From Lutraria lutraria (taxonomy: Eukaryota > Mollusca > Bivalvia > Venerida > Mactridae): 64,000 bases of DNA. The stretch's first letter is position 1. Each line of letters opens with the position of its first letter. Position numbers and translations under genes: made by a program. Shown here in pieces: positions 1-12,397 of this stretch. Under the pieces are notes generated by a model. The model was not told where the DNA came from. It saw nothing but the letters and a program-made list of their open reading frames with translations, and did no database searches. The stretch is taken from NCBI GenBank assembly GCA_964023205.1, contig OZ026833.1, forward strand, positions 41,013,137-41,077,136, in the 5' to 3' direction.

Positions 1-84
1 CTTGGTAGTAAACAAACATTTTTAAAATTACTTATTGAAGGGAACAAAGATATATATATTGGTAGTGAAAAAACATATTTAATT

Positions 85-268
85 AAACTTTTAATAGAAG
101 GGTCGATGTCTAAGCATTGCATGTCGTTCTCGGCACATTTATAATACTTTTAATAGAAGGGTCGATGTCTAAGCATTGCATGTCCTTCTCAGCACATTTA
201 TGACAAACTTTTAATAGAAGGGTCAATGTCTAAGCATTGCATGTCGTTCTCAGCACATTTATAATAAA
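85..268. repeat. 61-bp tandem repeat, three copies
   Basis: Three head-to-tail copies begin near 85, 147 and 207. Each carries AGAAGGGTCGATGTCTAAGC and a shared GCACATTTAT end, with only a few substitutions. They lie in the TEP-like gene's intron after the last visible exon. Confidence 0.85.
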
Positions 269-377
269 CTTTTTTTAGTCTATCAGGTCTATCTAAATCT
301 ATATGATGCACCTATAGATATGATGCAACTATTAACTCGGTATCATCCGATACAATTAACAACAACAATTAGCCAAC

Positions 378-641
378 CTTAAATACATCATGTGTATCGT
401 CACCACTGGTTGACATTGGCCATCTCCAGCAGAACCAATCACAAGGCGTAAATCTATCTGTTGAATCATACGATTGGAGTTCAGTTCTGACATCATCTTT
501 TGTGACGTCATTTCCGCTTTTAAGAAGCAGTACACTCTTGTCAACAGCAAGAACATTGACCTTTGAACCAGGGTCTGCTGTGACGGTCAGTTTTATCTTG
601 TCAGCAGGTTGAACTTGTTGCTTGTCAAAATTGATGTTAAC
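378..641 (-). CDS. TEP/CD109-like exon 16: start of MG6 (last exon in window)
   Basis: Residues 623-710. VNINFDKQQVQPADKIKL, then GSKVNVLAVDKSVLLLK, the standard MG6 entry. It is followed by a Trp/Cys-rich segment (CDWFCWRWPMS) and ends DVFK. The donor is uncertain. AAG followed by GTTGGC at 377 and GAT followed by GTATTT at 386 both leave phase 0. I prefer 378, because homologues keep a Phe-Lys/Arg before the next exon. Confidence 0.85.
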
Positions 642-3600
642 CTTTTATTGAAGAGTAAAATATGAATAAATATCATTGAATATTCGAGTACATTAATGAA
701 TACATTCTTAATTGTCGTAATGTCTTAAATAATCTGTAATGAAATTAAAAACTAGATATACATTTTCCTACATACAAATACTAGTACATGTATGTATTGA
801 TCATTGAAATTGGTCAATCACTTAGATGCCATTATAATTACGCACGAATTACATTTCTTCGAATAAAATGTATAAAAATATAAAATCCAGTATTAAAAGT
901 ATTGTCAAGATGCCTTACTTGATTCTCAAATATTCCTTCCACATTTAATGACATGCCATCGGTGACAATCTCTCCATCAGCTTTCACATAGTAAACCATG
1001 ACAGTAGCTTTAGGTGCCATATCAGCCGTGATGGGAAAGTTAAGTATACCGCTAGCAAGATCTGCCTCACCTGACGCAACAATGGTACCTTTGGACACAA
1101 CCTGTAAATCACATCAATGTTACTAGACACAGCATCGAAAGCCAAACTACATTCTGTTTCACCATTTAAGTTAAGATAAGCTATAGTATTTACAAACACA
1201 TTAGTAATAGCATGTTATGATCTGATAGTTACTGCTGTGATTATACACTGAAATAGGGCATGTTTTCCGGAGTAACCGTTGACTTATTGTCCATACGTTT
1301 GGCATAAAATATTTCTAGACTTCAGTTAATCAATATATACATTAGAATGGTCTCATTACCAAGTATAAGGGTTAAGCTATGGATTTATTGATTGATTGAT
1401 AGCAAATAATGGAAAATGGTGCAAAATTAAGAGGTCGTGAGAAAGAGACCGACCTTATACGGAAGTGTTGGCTAAGTGATGGTTAATTAGGCATCAGATA
1501 ACTCGAGTAAAGTTAATTATAAATGAAATGGTTCTTTAATTAGCATTAGCTTTCAGCTATTGTGTCTGTGATAAATTGCTTGCTCGAATATATATGTGAG
1601 AAATGTACTGTTCGTCAAATCTCCTCCTCTCTTTGTGAAACAACATTATGGCAGAAAAGTCACGTATCGGTTTTTGGCCAAAATAATAGTGTATACGTAG
1701 GTCTGGTTAAAACCAGAAACACAACTACTTTTATCTCTGACTTTATACGTACATGTATATGTTATAAAACTATTTTCATACCTGATACACTGCTGTCTTC
1801 TGATTAGTGTCTGTGGAACGTATTTGAAGTCCAATTGTATCCCCAGTCTATACAAATGGTATAAATTGAATTGTTAATACCTGTTTATTTCTAAAGTTAC
1901 TGAAATTACTACATTTGTATATGGATGTAGCACCTATCGTCGATTATATTGAGCGATATACATGTATGTAACTACAGAGTAACCTCTCCAAAGCAACATC
2001 TTTTTGCTAATAAGAGGGCCGCTCTGGAGGGGTTGTATTATATGTACAATGGTTGAATTCAAAAGCATTATCAAAACGAACAACAAGCTTGTAGTGGTTA
2101 CTTAGTAACTTATTCTTATCTCTGAATTTTCATAAAATACAATGTACGTAAAAATATAACAGTGAATTTATTAAAATCATTGATTCAAGCTATGCCTGTT
2201 ATAACCACAAAAAGTGAGGAGATTCAAGAATTTAAAAAAAAAGATTCATCAGAATTTTTGTCCTTTGACATATTGTGGCATAAATCGAACATGATAAGGC
2301 CTAACACTTGTTTGTTTCTTGTAACATGAATATTAAAACTCTAGGGTAAATAGGAAGGGCATTTCCGTTTTGTGTCTTGATAGAAAGCTGAAAGGTAAAA
2401 CAATGTGAGATGCACCGTTACCCTGACGTATTAGATGTCTCTAGGGTCGTGTTTTTTTTGTTTATTTTTTGGATTTACGCCCCTATTCAACAGTCAGAGT
2501 CATATGAGGCGGACAGTTCACCTAAGCATCGTTCCTGGGAAGAACCAGTACTAGACTCCTATCCTCCGTAAGCAACCGCCTACTTTCGCACATAAAGAGT
2601 CTTTGTCGGTAGCGGGACTCGAACCCACGACCCTCTATCAGTGAGAGGTTACAGCGATTACAGACTTGACCACGGAGGAGGGCCTCTAGGGTCGTGGTGA
2701 AGATTTAGGTAGGTCGGGTATCAAACAATGTTACGTCTGATTGTGAACAGAAAGACTGAGTAACAACAAAATAACATAGTTTACCTTTGGACTGTCAGTC
2801 AGTAATCTAAGTTGTACATAGCTGTCAGACGGAGAGTTGGATTTCTTGATACTTTTGTATTCGCTTGCTCCCTTATAATTAACCTGAAATAGTTTTAAAA
2901 TTCAGTAAGTTGAATATCAGATAATCGCGTCATGGCTGAACAACATGAAATAATGAGGAATTTGCAGAACAAATCTGCAAGAATACAATGTATGAAATGA
3001 ACTTTATACTAAATATAATCTTAAAACTCCAGCAAATGCTAATCACTCGATGTTCTGAAAGTTTGGTCAACTAATGTTTGTGTTTTTTTTTAATGTCTGA
3101 CAACACCCTAAAACTTATAATATGATCTTATTATTGTAGAGCTTACCGATAGTTCTACTTTGGTAACATCACTAGGGATATCAAGTGGAACTTCTACAAG
3201 CCCATCAGCAGGTACTTGGTAAAACATCTCGGGTTGTTCATCCCTGTCTTCACGTGGACCCCACCACCATCCACCAGGCCTGATTGGAGGTTCAATAATC
3301 AACGTGGGCAGTGGAGGTAGGAAAACTTCCGTTCCTGAATTTATAAATAAATTCTGCTACTAGTATTGTTGGAATATCATTTTTAACCCATTGCTATATA
3401 TTGTTCTTTTGATAGACGCAACTAGAATACATGTATACAAATACAAAAATCATTAAACACATGTTTGTTTTAAATTCCATGTTGTTTTGAGGCCCGTCGG
3501 ACAGATATGGTCAATACAGAGCTACTGAAGAAAGAAATGAGAGAGGATACAAGAGAACGGGTCAAATAAATTCCTATTCTTATTTCAAATATTTTCCCGG

Positions 3601-6600
3601 TTCTATATCGCGTTTATAGACTTGTGACCCGGGAATCTGGATTCGAATTTCGCTCGCGACAGCTCATACTCTTCTATGTACATTGTAGAATTGACAAAAT
3701 TGTCGAATTTCGAGTTGAGAAGTTGCTAGCTCATTGTGGATGGTTAAGTAACTTAAAGTAGTACTAGTTAGAATACAGAGTTGGAAAACTGGTTAGGTGA
3801 ACCGGTCGACGTATTTAACTGAAATATCGTTTAAAAATAGCGTTAAACACACTGAACAATGAGTTCCAATGAAAAAACATTACCATTAACTATAATTGGC
3901 GGTGGCTTTGTGGTGGTAGTAGTAGTTGTTGTTGTTGTTGTTGTAGAAACCAAAGGTCTGACGAAAGTTACTTTGACCGACATTTTTCCATCGGTTAAAG
4001 TGGGTGGGGTACCATCTTGTTCAGAAACCTTCACCTAAACAAGTTGTTAAAATATGTATTGTAACAGTTATGGTTACGAAATAATAAACATACCAGTTTA
4101 GAATATATACAAGATATGCGACAGACATTCCTTATGCATGACATATGTATAAGAAACTCATTGATAATGGTCCGAATGACTTACCTAAATGAAACGTGTA
4201 TACATATATATATATATGAATTTCTGGTTTGAAAACAAATCATCATACTGTAACACTTTTGATATCGTTCTAATTAAGGAATTTTAACAGATGTTGCTCC
4301 TATGTATTGACATATATGTGATGTACGGTCGGAAATGTGGATGTATATAAAATGGTATATGCAGTCAAAATTGGTACAGCATTGACTTGATAAAGAAATT
4401 CATACCACGGCAGTGAAAGACAGTCCAGGTTTGAAGTTTTTCGCAAGAGATGATGGGAACTCCAGTTTGATTGGATTCTTGAAGAATTGAACTTTTGCTT
4501 CTTCTGACTCTAATTTTGATCCAGTGAGTGTCTCAGTGACATTAGCTTGGAAAACCAGATATCTATAATCGAGACTGCTGTGTATGGAAGTCAGTTGTTT
4601 CATGGGAATTATGAATGTAGCTGAACCATCGATCTAAAAATAAATAAAATGGAAGAAATAGTCAATTTATTGTTTGGGTGTCAAATCAAGAGGCTATTGA
4701 AGTATCATTTTAGTTTGGTGGTACATTTAAGTTCCAAGATCTTTCGTCTTCAGTGTTCGTGCCTCGCTTAGAAATAGAATATAAAAAAATATAAAAATGT
4801 GAACAAATGAATAAGTTGTCATTGAGCATGTCAAGATCGTAAACTTTTAATATTACAATGTACGTTTACGCTTACATAAATTTTGTCAAAATAAACATGG
4901 CGCATATAACTAATTAACACTTTTATGCGTATGTACGCAATGATTGAATAATTGAAACTGCAGGTCGCATCAAAAGGCTTAAAAGGTGGATGCTACGGGC
5001 AACCATTCGGCCCATCTAAACTGACTTCGTACATGTACATCTATCTAACGTAATCGGTCGAAATGTGTCGAATGCCAATGTATTCAGTAATTATATCAGA
5101 ACGTACCTTTTTCTGAAGCTCTATCTCTGCATTGACTTTTATTCTTGTACCATTTATCCATTTAAATATTGGGTGCTCTGGACGTATCATCAAGTTAGCG
5201 AGGCCTTTCACTGGTTTGCCGTATGTATACCTAGTAAAGAAACAATTTATCTGTTCTAAATCTATCTAAAAACATATTTACACGCTTTGCCTTGTGTGGT
5301 GACAGTGGACATTTCTCTATTTGCTTAAAACATAACCATCTATTCAATAACGTACGGCGAACAATTTCAGTTAACAACGCCAGTAGGTTACCAACTAGCG
5401 TCGAACTGTTTTTCATTATGTTGCAAACAATAACTTCTTAAAACAAAGTATCATGCATTTAAATCGTATATTACTGTTTTCATTTGATATAACACTCAAT
5501 TCATCTGGGTGACATTTGTTAAAAAAAGACAATGAGATACACGTTACTGTAATACTCCATTTATGTCTTACTTTGCTGTCACTTCCACTTCAAAGTTTGT
5601 ATCGTTTGTTCGACCGAATGATGGTAAGATCACTTTAGTTTCAAACTTGGGCAGAACTGAAATATATACAATAAATATAAAATTGACGAGTTGAACTTCA
5701 GAAATAAGTTTGATATTAGTAAAAACGAAAAAGATCCACATTTAGACGCGTTCCATGCGTAGTAACTGGTCCAGAATCTTGTGTTTGATTTGTCTAATTA
5801 AAGTGTATAAATTTAAATCTGACAAGAAATTCTACGTGTAAATGTCATTGCTTTTAAACAAAAACTGACTTTGTAATTTAGCAAACATGGGTGTTAAAAG
5901 TTATCAGAATAAAGAGCCCCCCCCCCCTTTCTATTATTCGCTGATATTCGATTCGATTGTCCCCCTTTGATATTATGAAAAAACCTAAGACTTCATTTTA
6001 AGAAATGATTCCATTTTACAAATTATTCAACTTGAACATAAACGCAAACTATTTCTTAATCAATTTATAAAGAATCAAAACTGCAAAGTCTGCGATGTAA
6101 CTTATACAGTAAGTGGTACTACTTCTCAACGCGGACGTATGAGGCGTCACTTAATTGTTAGTAGAAAAACGGTAGTATATAGCTATAGGAGATTCGCTCC
6201 TAAAATATTGCCTACCATATTCATCAACAGTAAAAGCTTTTTCTGTTCGTTCTTTCTGAAAATACAAGAAAGTACAAAATGCATAAATAATCAAGATTAC
6301 ATAAACAGCTAGAAGTCCCGCGAAAATACAAACTGAAGCAACTAAAAAAATATATATAAAACCTTGATTAAGTATCTGCCCAATCAAATGATTGTTAAAA
6401 GTCCTAAAATCATGTAAAATCATAAATTGCGATGACATCGACATTGCTTTTAAATTACTAAAGACATAAAACTGTGAGTATTCAAGTAAACTCGACAAGG
6501 TGACGGTCAATCAGTGTTTGTTGCTCTGAATTTTACAAAAAATAATGAAATCTTTGTACTTGAAATGTATATGCGACATTCGTGAAGATTTGTTTGTAAG

Positions 6601-9600
6601 TAGTATAATTATTTGCATTATATGATGATACCCAGCTCGTGAATTACAAACAACTTAATGCGCGTAGTAAGAGTTAGCGGGAAACCAGACTACGGTACTT
6701 ACTCCTAGCGTAGCTTTTATTTTCCAATCTCCAAGCAATGGAGAGTCCGACATGGGCATTTCAGATTCGTATATACCTCCAGCCTCCATCAACTCTTTGT
6801 TCGTGATGTCCATTTGGCTAATCTTGTTACCCATGGGGTCCTTAGATACAGAAACAAGATTTGTTTACATTTTAGGCTGAAACAATATTGTAACAAAAGC
6901 AACGGGTATGTCGAATAAAGACACGCCCACAAATAATTATGCATTTATTTAATCACAGTTGGGAGGGCGCATGCTTTTTAGCATGCTATTCGTAAGTGAG
7001 TAACTCGTTTAACAAAATGGAACACTGGGGTTTATCAGCCATACTTTGAATGCGTTGGAAATTGAATTTGGTATCTTTCGTAATTCATTCTGACAAAAAT
7101 CTCTACTCATTAAAACAGCTTTTTCTATTAATTTACATACTTACAGCCCTGATTAATTGGATACCATTGAATAGGGAATTGTCATTTAGGGATTCGTTTG
7201 AAAATATACACCCGTACGAATATATATACACGTAATAGTAAATTATTTATAAGCCACACTCACTAAACATCTGTATATTTTATTCAGTACTTTTTACTTA
7301 CAAAAATGTCGACATCAAGCTTGTCAAACTTTACTTTCAAATCTGGAGTTACACCGAACACTCGATAATGAACTGCAAAGTAAACACATTATGTTAGACA
7401 GTGATATTTGTCACCCACTTAATAACATAGACAAGAAAAGGATTCCTGGGAATATCATACCCCAAACAAATTCACCTTTCTCAATATACTACCTTCTCGA
7501 AAATCCACCAACCCGAAACTGATACAAATACAAGAATAAACAAAATACGAAAATGGCTCAACTCTATAAAGTTACAAAATTTGATCTGAAAATGTAGGGG
7601 TCTGATTAATGAATGCCTGCTATCAGACAGAGTAAGAGATTTTAGGTAACATAGTATAGATCAAACATTGTGTATGGAATGATTTGACTAGAGCACCATT
7701 GGCAGAAATTCAAGTAATACTAGAAAATATGTCATGTTTGGGGTAATTTAACAAGGAAACTTTTGTGCAATTTTCCACTTAACGCGCATTTAAAAAAAAA
7801 AGAGGTACGATTCATTCCTTAATATTTGACACGTACTTAAAATATTCACTAGATGTAGCAATTTCATCTGTGGACAGTGTGATTATGTAAAGGTAGTCCA
7901 TGGGAAACACGGGCGTTTTTTGTCGGTATTCGGTTTATTTCGACAGAACCTTCCAGTAGTGCATTGTTTGTCTTCCATTTTAATATAATATCTTAAGGAT
8001 TTCAATCTCTGATGCATATAACCTCCATTTTGAAGAGTACTCAATTTCTTGAAGTTTACTGATTGTATTGACATATTCCCGAGCGTCATGGGTGCAAAAT
8101 TTATACAGTAATACGGAAGAAAAAAATTATTCCGAAATATTTTGTTCAGTTTATAGTAATTTATACATGGTTAAGTAACGGAAATCAAGTAATCGCTCAC
8201 GCATCTTTTCAAAACCGGTCGGTAAAACTTTTTAAAATTTGGTCTAGACATTGTACACACATAGTAGTTAATTTTGAGAATATTTCAGGTGTTTCTCTGC
8301 TTCATATTGTTGAACAATTTTGTTGAATTTGTTACTTTTTGATAAAAGGCAAACGTCTTGCCTAAATCTTAAAGGGGCGGGGATTTTTTCATTCTTTCTG
8401 CAACATAATAGTTCCAAACATCATAAAGAAAATTTAGATTGGCTAAATGTTGGTTTCCCTTACACTTATACAAATTCTTGCATTTGTTGTATCATCTGTT
8501 AGAAAGGTAGGTCAATTTTCATAAAGGTGACTTCATTTGATACTGAGGCATTATTTTACGTGAGGGGTTGTAACTCTCTTACCTGACGGTAAAAGTTTTT
8601 AAAAAATCACCCGTAAATATCTTAATGGATATACAAAAGAACGACAGTATTTAAAATACAATTCTTAAAGTGTTTACTATTAAAAACACAATAGAACAGA
8701 ACACAAATTTATGTAATTATGTTATGTTGAATATAAATGCGTATCACTTATGTGATAATTAATCACACTAATTTATTATACAAACTATTTCGCAGTCTCT
8801 GTAGCTACTTATACAAACATATGTTATTTGTACCTACACTACTGACATAAGCCATTATTCATCTTTCTGCCGTTTGTCACAAAGACAGTGAACGGCCTTC
8901 AGTCTAACGAGGAAAACCAGATAGAACATTTCGTACATTTGGTTTGCATAATGACCAGTGTCACATTATTCATACTACGTAATGAATCATACATGGTCGT
9001 CTACTTTTTATTTAAAGATAAACACTTTTTTGCATACTGTAAAACACTATAATTTAGTGATTTCCTCGTCTCGCAGGTTCATAGCTTTGCTAATAATGAT
9101 CATACAAGTATCTGTTTCAGACATTGTTAAGATTATACTGTGGTACCGGGAAGGACACGGCGGTTTCGATTTTATCTTTTGGACGTCGTGAAATCTACAC
9201 CGCGCTTACCAATAGTCTATTTAGACCACATTCGCGAAAGAAATTGGAAAGCTCGCGAATTTGAAGTGTTTGTAGCATATGAATTAATATATTTATCTGC
9301 AACATAATTCATGGCGGTGTCACCGTCATAACGATTACACGATAAGCCCTCATACAACAGGTTAATATACAAAATAGACAAAACCGTCGCGTTATTAATG
9401 GTACAGAAAGTCTTTATGGAAAATATTTACAGCAACAAGATTTTAGTATATTGAGTTGGGAGACCGTACGATGGTCCGGAGTAGGACAATGATATCATTA
9501 TACATATTTAATGCATGTTTCTTTTCTTATTGCATTTATTTCTCATTACGAAGAACACCCAGATATGCATTCTAACCGTCTGAATGCTCCGCATGCGCAA

Positions 9601-12397
9601 TGTGTACTAAGTTGTTCTTCGAAACTAAGAAGTTAGAACGCAGGTTTTATGTTCTATATATAAAATAAAAAATCTTTGTCACTGATTGGATAAGAAAGTC
9701 GGGCGGGCACAAATAATAGATGTAACCTAACAAAAAGTTAAAAACCAAATTATTATTTAACGAATTTGAACCAATTTAGGATTTAGACTACATTTCGAGT
9801 TATGCAATATAGTTTACAGTGGAAACATTAATTTTCGCTGGGGATTTAATTTCGTGCGTTGGCTCATCCACGAAATAAAATTCCCACAGATTTATGTGCA
9901 GAGATAAGGCATTTCTTTTTAAAAATCTAAATCAACGGATTTAAGTCCCCCGAAATAGCCATTGTAGTAAAAACCCACGAAAATTGAGCCCAACGAAAGT
10001 AAATGAAAATACAGTATTATAAACAATATACACGTTGTACCTGTCTGTCCCGGTTTATATATAGCTTTGTCAGTTTGTATAAAAATGGAATGACTTTTGC
10101 TCTTGTATGTAAGCTCTGTCGTGTTTTCAAAATCTAGTCCACCCATGCCAACAATACGTAAACCATACTCTCCCTCCGGAAGCATGCCAGGAACCTGTAC
10201 AGAACAAAAAGACGATTCAGCACAGTATCGAAGTACATAGTTTATTCATGTCTAACACTTGCATCTTACCATGTTTAACATTTTTACTGTTTCAGTATAT
10301 GATTAATATGTACATGACATTAACCCAACGGCGATTTAAAAATTATTCATTAATTTGTTTTTGCTAAACACATGATGAATGGTCAATTATGGAAAACATT
10401 ACATTTAATTACAATAAAGCCTCTATTACGGCTCTATTGTGCAAAACCTGTACCGTGACGATACTGAGAAATTGAAATCATTGAAAATAGGTCGAGAATA
10501 GTGGTCGTTATAGCTAGTTGGACATTATATTGAGTGGTCGCTACGAGTTCTTTTTAACCAGTATTTTAACAATTCTGCTTACGGTAAGGTTGATAGTTTT
10601 CACAAGTTTATCGGTTAGTTGAGCATATGCTGTACTGAGTGGCTCTAGTGGCACTGGGGACTCTGTTGTTGTCGACAACTCCAATCTAGGGCGCCAGCCC
10701 CAAGGTGGACTTTGGTTCTTGTGTTTCATTTTCTCAAGGGTCGCTGTAACATCTACCGGGGTCACTGGATCAACAAGGAGAGATGCCTGGATAATGAGAT
10801 CTTGTCCCGGACGTATGTTCTTTGGTGCAATGAAAAGGTAGGAACTGAAATAAATGGATTTAATGTTAGTACTGTTGTATATGTCAACACTGAGCCAGTG
10901 AAAGCTATGGAAAACTGTAATATCATTCAGTTTCCAAAACGTAGTATCTTCAATATTTTATATAGCAACACATAATTGTAACAAACATTTCTCGGTGTCA
11001 TTAGTTGACATTGTCAATGTTCGGGTTTCTGTTTAAGTGATCATGTGACTGTTGCTGTACTAAAGCTGAAACAAACAACCATCTGTAAGATGAAATACCA
11101 TAATGTGTGCGTCGATTAACCAACATACAGGATACTTAATTAAGATAAATAAACTGTCTGGCGCATATACATGTGGTTTATTTCATGTAAATGGGCCGTG
11201 CATGTGTTCCTCTAAAAATCACAAACTGATCAAAGTGTTACAGCAACATTTAAAAATAGCAAGTGATGGATATCTGGTTGTTGATTCATTACTTTTTTCA
11301 CGGAATGTAATTTAAACAATGTAATTTATACTCTGTTCAATTCATCATTTATCACACCATGAATGCATTTGTTTAAGACAAATTGGTTGCATTTAAACAG
11401 TTTGATTAATTTAATGATAAAATAACCCGGAAAGTATGGAATATAAGTAAGGGACATGTGAAACACCGTTGATATAATGTAAACAAGTTACTTACAAACT
11501 TTGAGAAGCAGTTGCTTTACAAAAAGTGAGTAGAACACAAAATCAGTAAGACCAAGTGAAAACTAAATGCTGACAGATCTATTATGAAAAATCAATTTTG
11601 ATTAGAACTAATGATTATCAAGATAAAAGTATGAGCCTATATAAAAATGGAGACAGTTTTATTGACAAACGAGTTATCTTAAAACTGACGAGGCCGTACA
11701 TACAATATAATACTGTGGAATCATTAATTTTCGTTGGGGATTTATTTACGTGGATTCCGTGCATCGGCTCATCCACGAAATCTAATCCCCACGAATTTAA
11801 ATTCAGACATAATGCATTTTTTTTTCAAAAATTAAAATCCACGAATTTATGTCCCCACGAAAGATTCATTTTAGTAAAAACCACGAAAATTGAGCCCAAC
11901 AAAAATAAATAAAAATACAGTATTCTAAGTCTAAAAGAATGTTGACGCCAAAAAATCGCATATACACCAACCTCAGGATAAAAATCAAAGTACTGAAAGT
12001 ACTCATGGAAACTGAACTTACAGAGACTTGCACAACAACATGGAACGGAAACTAGTTTAACAATTGCATGGCGGATGTAGAAAAAATATAGTTCTCAGGT
12101 CCGCGTCAATTTGAAACTCATGCACGCCGAGTGAGTGGCGACTAAAGAAAGCTGAGGTATCGTTCAGCTTCCAAACAGCAGTTTATGTGAGTTAATGAAT
12201 TAGTTTATGTGTGTTAATGAACAAGTTTATGTGAGTTAATGAACAAGTTTATGTGAGTTAATGAATAAGTTTATGTGAGGTAATCAAACAAATGTAATAG
12301 ATACAAAGATTTATACTTACTTCTCTGCGATCGTTGGTGTTACAATACAAATCAAGCATGTAGCCAGATATACACCGAGACGAATCATCGCCGCCAT
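378..12397 (-). CDS. Alpha-2-macroglobulin/CD109/TEP-like protein, N-terminal ~710 residues (gene cut by left window edge)
   Basis: Fourteen coding exons join in frame: 12397-12321, 10844-10583, 10194-10041, 7372-7302, 6840-6703, 6255-6216, 5656-5572, 5230-5107, 4633-4406, 4034-3884, 3334-3147, 2883-2785, 1847-1782 and 1101-919, followed by 641-378 as the fifteenth exon of the gene counting the non-coding one. The product starts with a signal peptide (about 1-24). MG1 follows (APKNIRPGQ), then MG2 with the family hallmark IYKPGQT, MG3 (VLPKFE, then YTYGKPVKG), MG4 (FKPGLSF) and a Thr/Pro linker. MG5 follows, then a block ending DMAPKATVMVYYV and the start of MG6 (VDKSVLLLK). These motifs fix the superfamily. 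Known members are secreted or GPI-anchored thioester proteins that trap proteases or opsonise microbes. The thioester (GCGEQ-type), CUB and receptor-binding regions would lie left of position 1, so CD109, TEP and A2M cannot be separated here. A 12-Thr run and a WWW linker are peculiar to this copy. Confidence 0.93.
919..1101 (-). CDS. TEP/CD109-like exon 15: MG5-MG6
   Basis: Residues 562-622. VVSKGTIVASG, then FPITADMAPKATVMVYYV and ADGEIVTDGMSLNVEG, ending FENQ. This is the best match in the window to vertebrate A2M/CD109 architecture at this position. Donor GTAAGG. Confidence 0.95.
1782..1847 (-). CDS. TEP/CD109-like exon 14: MG5
   Basis: Residues 540-561, 22 codons, TGDTIGLQIRSTD to AVYQ. 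It corresponds to the V-G-D/E-T-I strand preceding the 'ViSrG' motif, which opens the next exon. Acceptor TGTATAG, donor GTATGA. Confidence 0.85.
2457..2682 (-). mobile_element. SINE family A, near-complete copy
   Basis: Read on the minus strand, it starts with a tRNA-like head: CCTCCGTGGTCAAG (A-box region) and GTGGGTTCGAGTCCCGCTAC (B-box region). The body shares GGAGTCTAG and CCGCCTCATATGACTCTGAC with the plus-strand copy at 40208. It ends GGGCGTAAATCC. It sits in an intron of the TEP-like gene. Confidence 0.75.
2785..2883 (-). CDS. TEP/CD109-like exon 13: MG5
   Basis: Residues 507-539, 33 codons. Begins VNYKGASEYKSIKK and ends YVQLRLLTDSPK, a typical A2M-family start of the strand before the 'G-D-T-I' element. 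Canonical splice sites, phase 0 both sides. Confidence 0.85.
3147..3334 (-). CDS. TEP/CD109-like exon 12: Pro/Trp-rich linker and MG5
   Basis: Residues 444-506. Begins with a proline-rich stretch and the unusual RPGGWWWGPRED, then the strand pattern QVPADGLVEVPLDIP that is common in MG5 (the family's 'G-x-v-x-f-x-i-P' shape). Donor GTAAGC. The linker together with the poly-Thr run is longer than I would expect in CD109. Confidence 0.85.
3884..4034 (-). CDS. TEP/CD109-like exon 11: MG4 with poly-Thr tract
   Basis: Residues 394-443. After VKVSEQDGTPPTLTDGK and a beta strand comes a run of twelve Thr, encoded by six ACA, three ACT, two ACC and one ACA, then KPPP. The tract is a coding trinucleotide repeat, probably length-variable. 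It looks like a mucin-type linker that could carry O-glycans (inference). Confidence 0.88.
4406..4633 (-). CDS. TEP/CD109-like exon 10: end of MG3, start of MG4
   Basis: Residues 318-393, 76 codons. Contains an NVT sequon, then IKLEFPSSLAKNFKPGLSF, which matches the family's F-K-P-G-L strand at the MG3-MG4 boundary. Both splice sites are canonical. Confidence 0.93.
5107..5230 (-). CDS. TEP/CD109-like exon 9: MG3
   Basis: Residues 276-317. Begins YTYGKPVKGLANLMI, a highly conserved superfamily motif. An N-glycosylation sequon (NGT) lies in the middle. Donor GTACGT, phase 0 out. Confidence 0.93.
5572..5656 (-). CDS. TEP/CD109-like exon 8: MG3
   Basis: Residues 248-275. Begins LPKFETKVILPSFG and ends EVEVTAK, the A2M pattern just before the Y-T-Y-G-K-P motif. 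Donor GTAAGA. Phase 1 in, 2 out. Confidence 0.92.
6216..6255 (-). CDS. TEP/CD109-like exon 7: micro-exon opening MG3
   Basis: Only 40 nt (residues 235-247). Encodes KERTEKAFTVDEYG; the last codon is split, and joining to the next exon gives the conserved DEYVLPKFE. Acceptor TTTTCAG, donor GTAGGC. It would be missed by any ORF-length filter, but frame and motif on both sides support it. Confidence 0.88.
6703..6840 (-). CDS. TEP/CD109-like exon 6: MG2
   Basis: Residues 189-234. Begins DPMGNKISQ, the family's usual D-P-x-G-N-x-I turn. Ends LLGDWKIKATLG, the usual G-x-W-x-I strand that closes MG2. 138 nt, phase 0 on both sides, donor GTAAGT. Confidence 0.92.
7302..7372 (-). CDS. TEP/CD109-like exon 5: MG2
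   Basis: Residues 165-188, reading VHYRVFGVTPDLK to DVDIF. This matches the MG2 strand that follows IYKPGQT in the family. Acceptor TTTGCAG and donor GTAAGT are both good, and the phase matches both sides. Confidence 0.88.
9813..10017 (+). mobile_element. MITE-1 copy next to the exon 4 donor
   Basis: About 205 bp sharing the internal landmarks of four other copies (GGCTCATCCACGAAAT, AAATTGAGCCCAACGAAA). It starts near TTTACAGTGG and ends AAATACAGTA. Its end lies about 20 bases from the splice donor at 10040 of the TEP-like gene. It is the most diverged of the five copies. Confidence 0.75.
10041..10194 (-). CDS. TEP/CD109-like exon 4: end of MG1, start of MG2
   Basis: Residues 114-164. Contains EGEYGLRIVG and IQTDKAIYKPGQT, the best-conserved motif of the A2M superfamily. 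The donor GTACAA is weaker than its neighbours. A MITE copy ends about 20 bases into the downstream intron, so the splice site lies next to transposon sequence. Confidence 0.93.
10583..10844 (-). CDS. TEP/CD109-like exon 3: MG1 domain
   Basis: Residues 26-113. Opens with SYLFIAPKNIRPGQDL, the canonical first strand of MG1, and ends KTINLT before GTAAGC. The middle carries a Pro/Trp/Thr-rich insertion (PPWGWRP, STTTESPVP) that looks like a surface loop. The acceptor is TTTCAG. Exon phase is 2 in, 0 out. Confidence 0.92.
11711..11922 (+). mobile_element. MITE-1 copy
   Basis: About 212 bp from TACTGTGGAATCATTAATTT to AAATACAGTA. The ends are imperfect inverted repeats (TACTGT...ACAGTA), and no protein is encoded. 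It lies in the first coding intron of the TEP-like gene. Confidence 0.8.
12180..12288. repeat. 22-bp tandem repeat, five copies
   Basis: Unit AGTTTATGTGAGTTAATGAA plus two variable bases, repeated five times with few changes, just inside the intron after the signal-peptide exon. Confidence 0.9.

Noticed and set aside
6151..6510. 119-residue frame with a membrane-like stretch
   Set aside because: Only 40 bases of it are exon (MG3 micro-exon); the hydrophobic part is translated intron.
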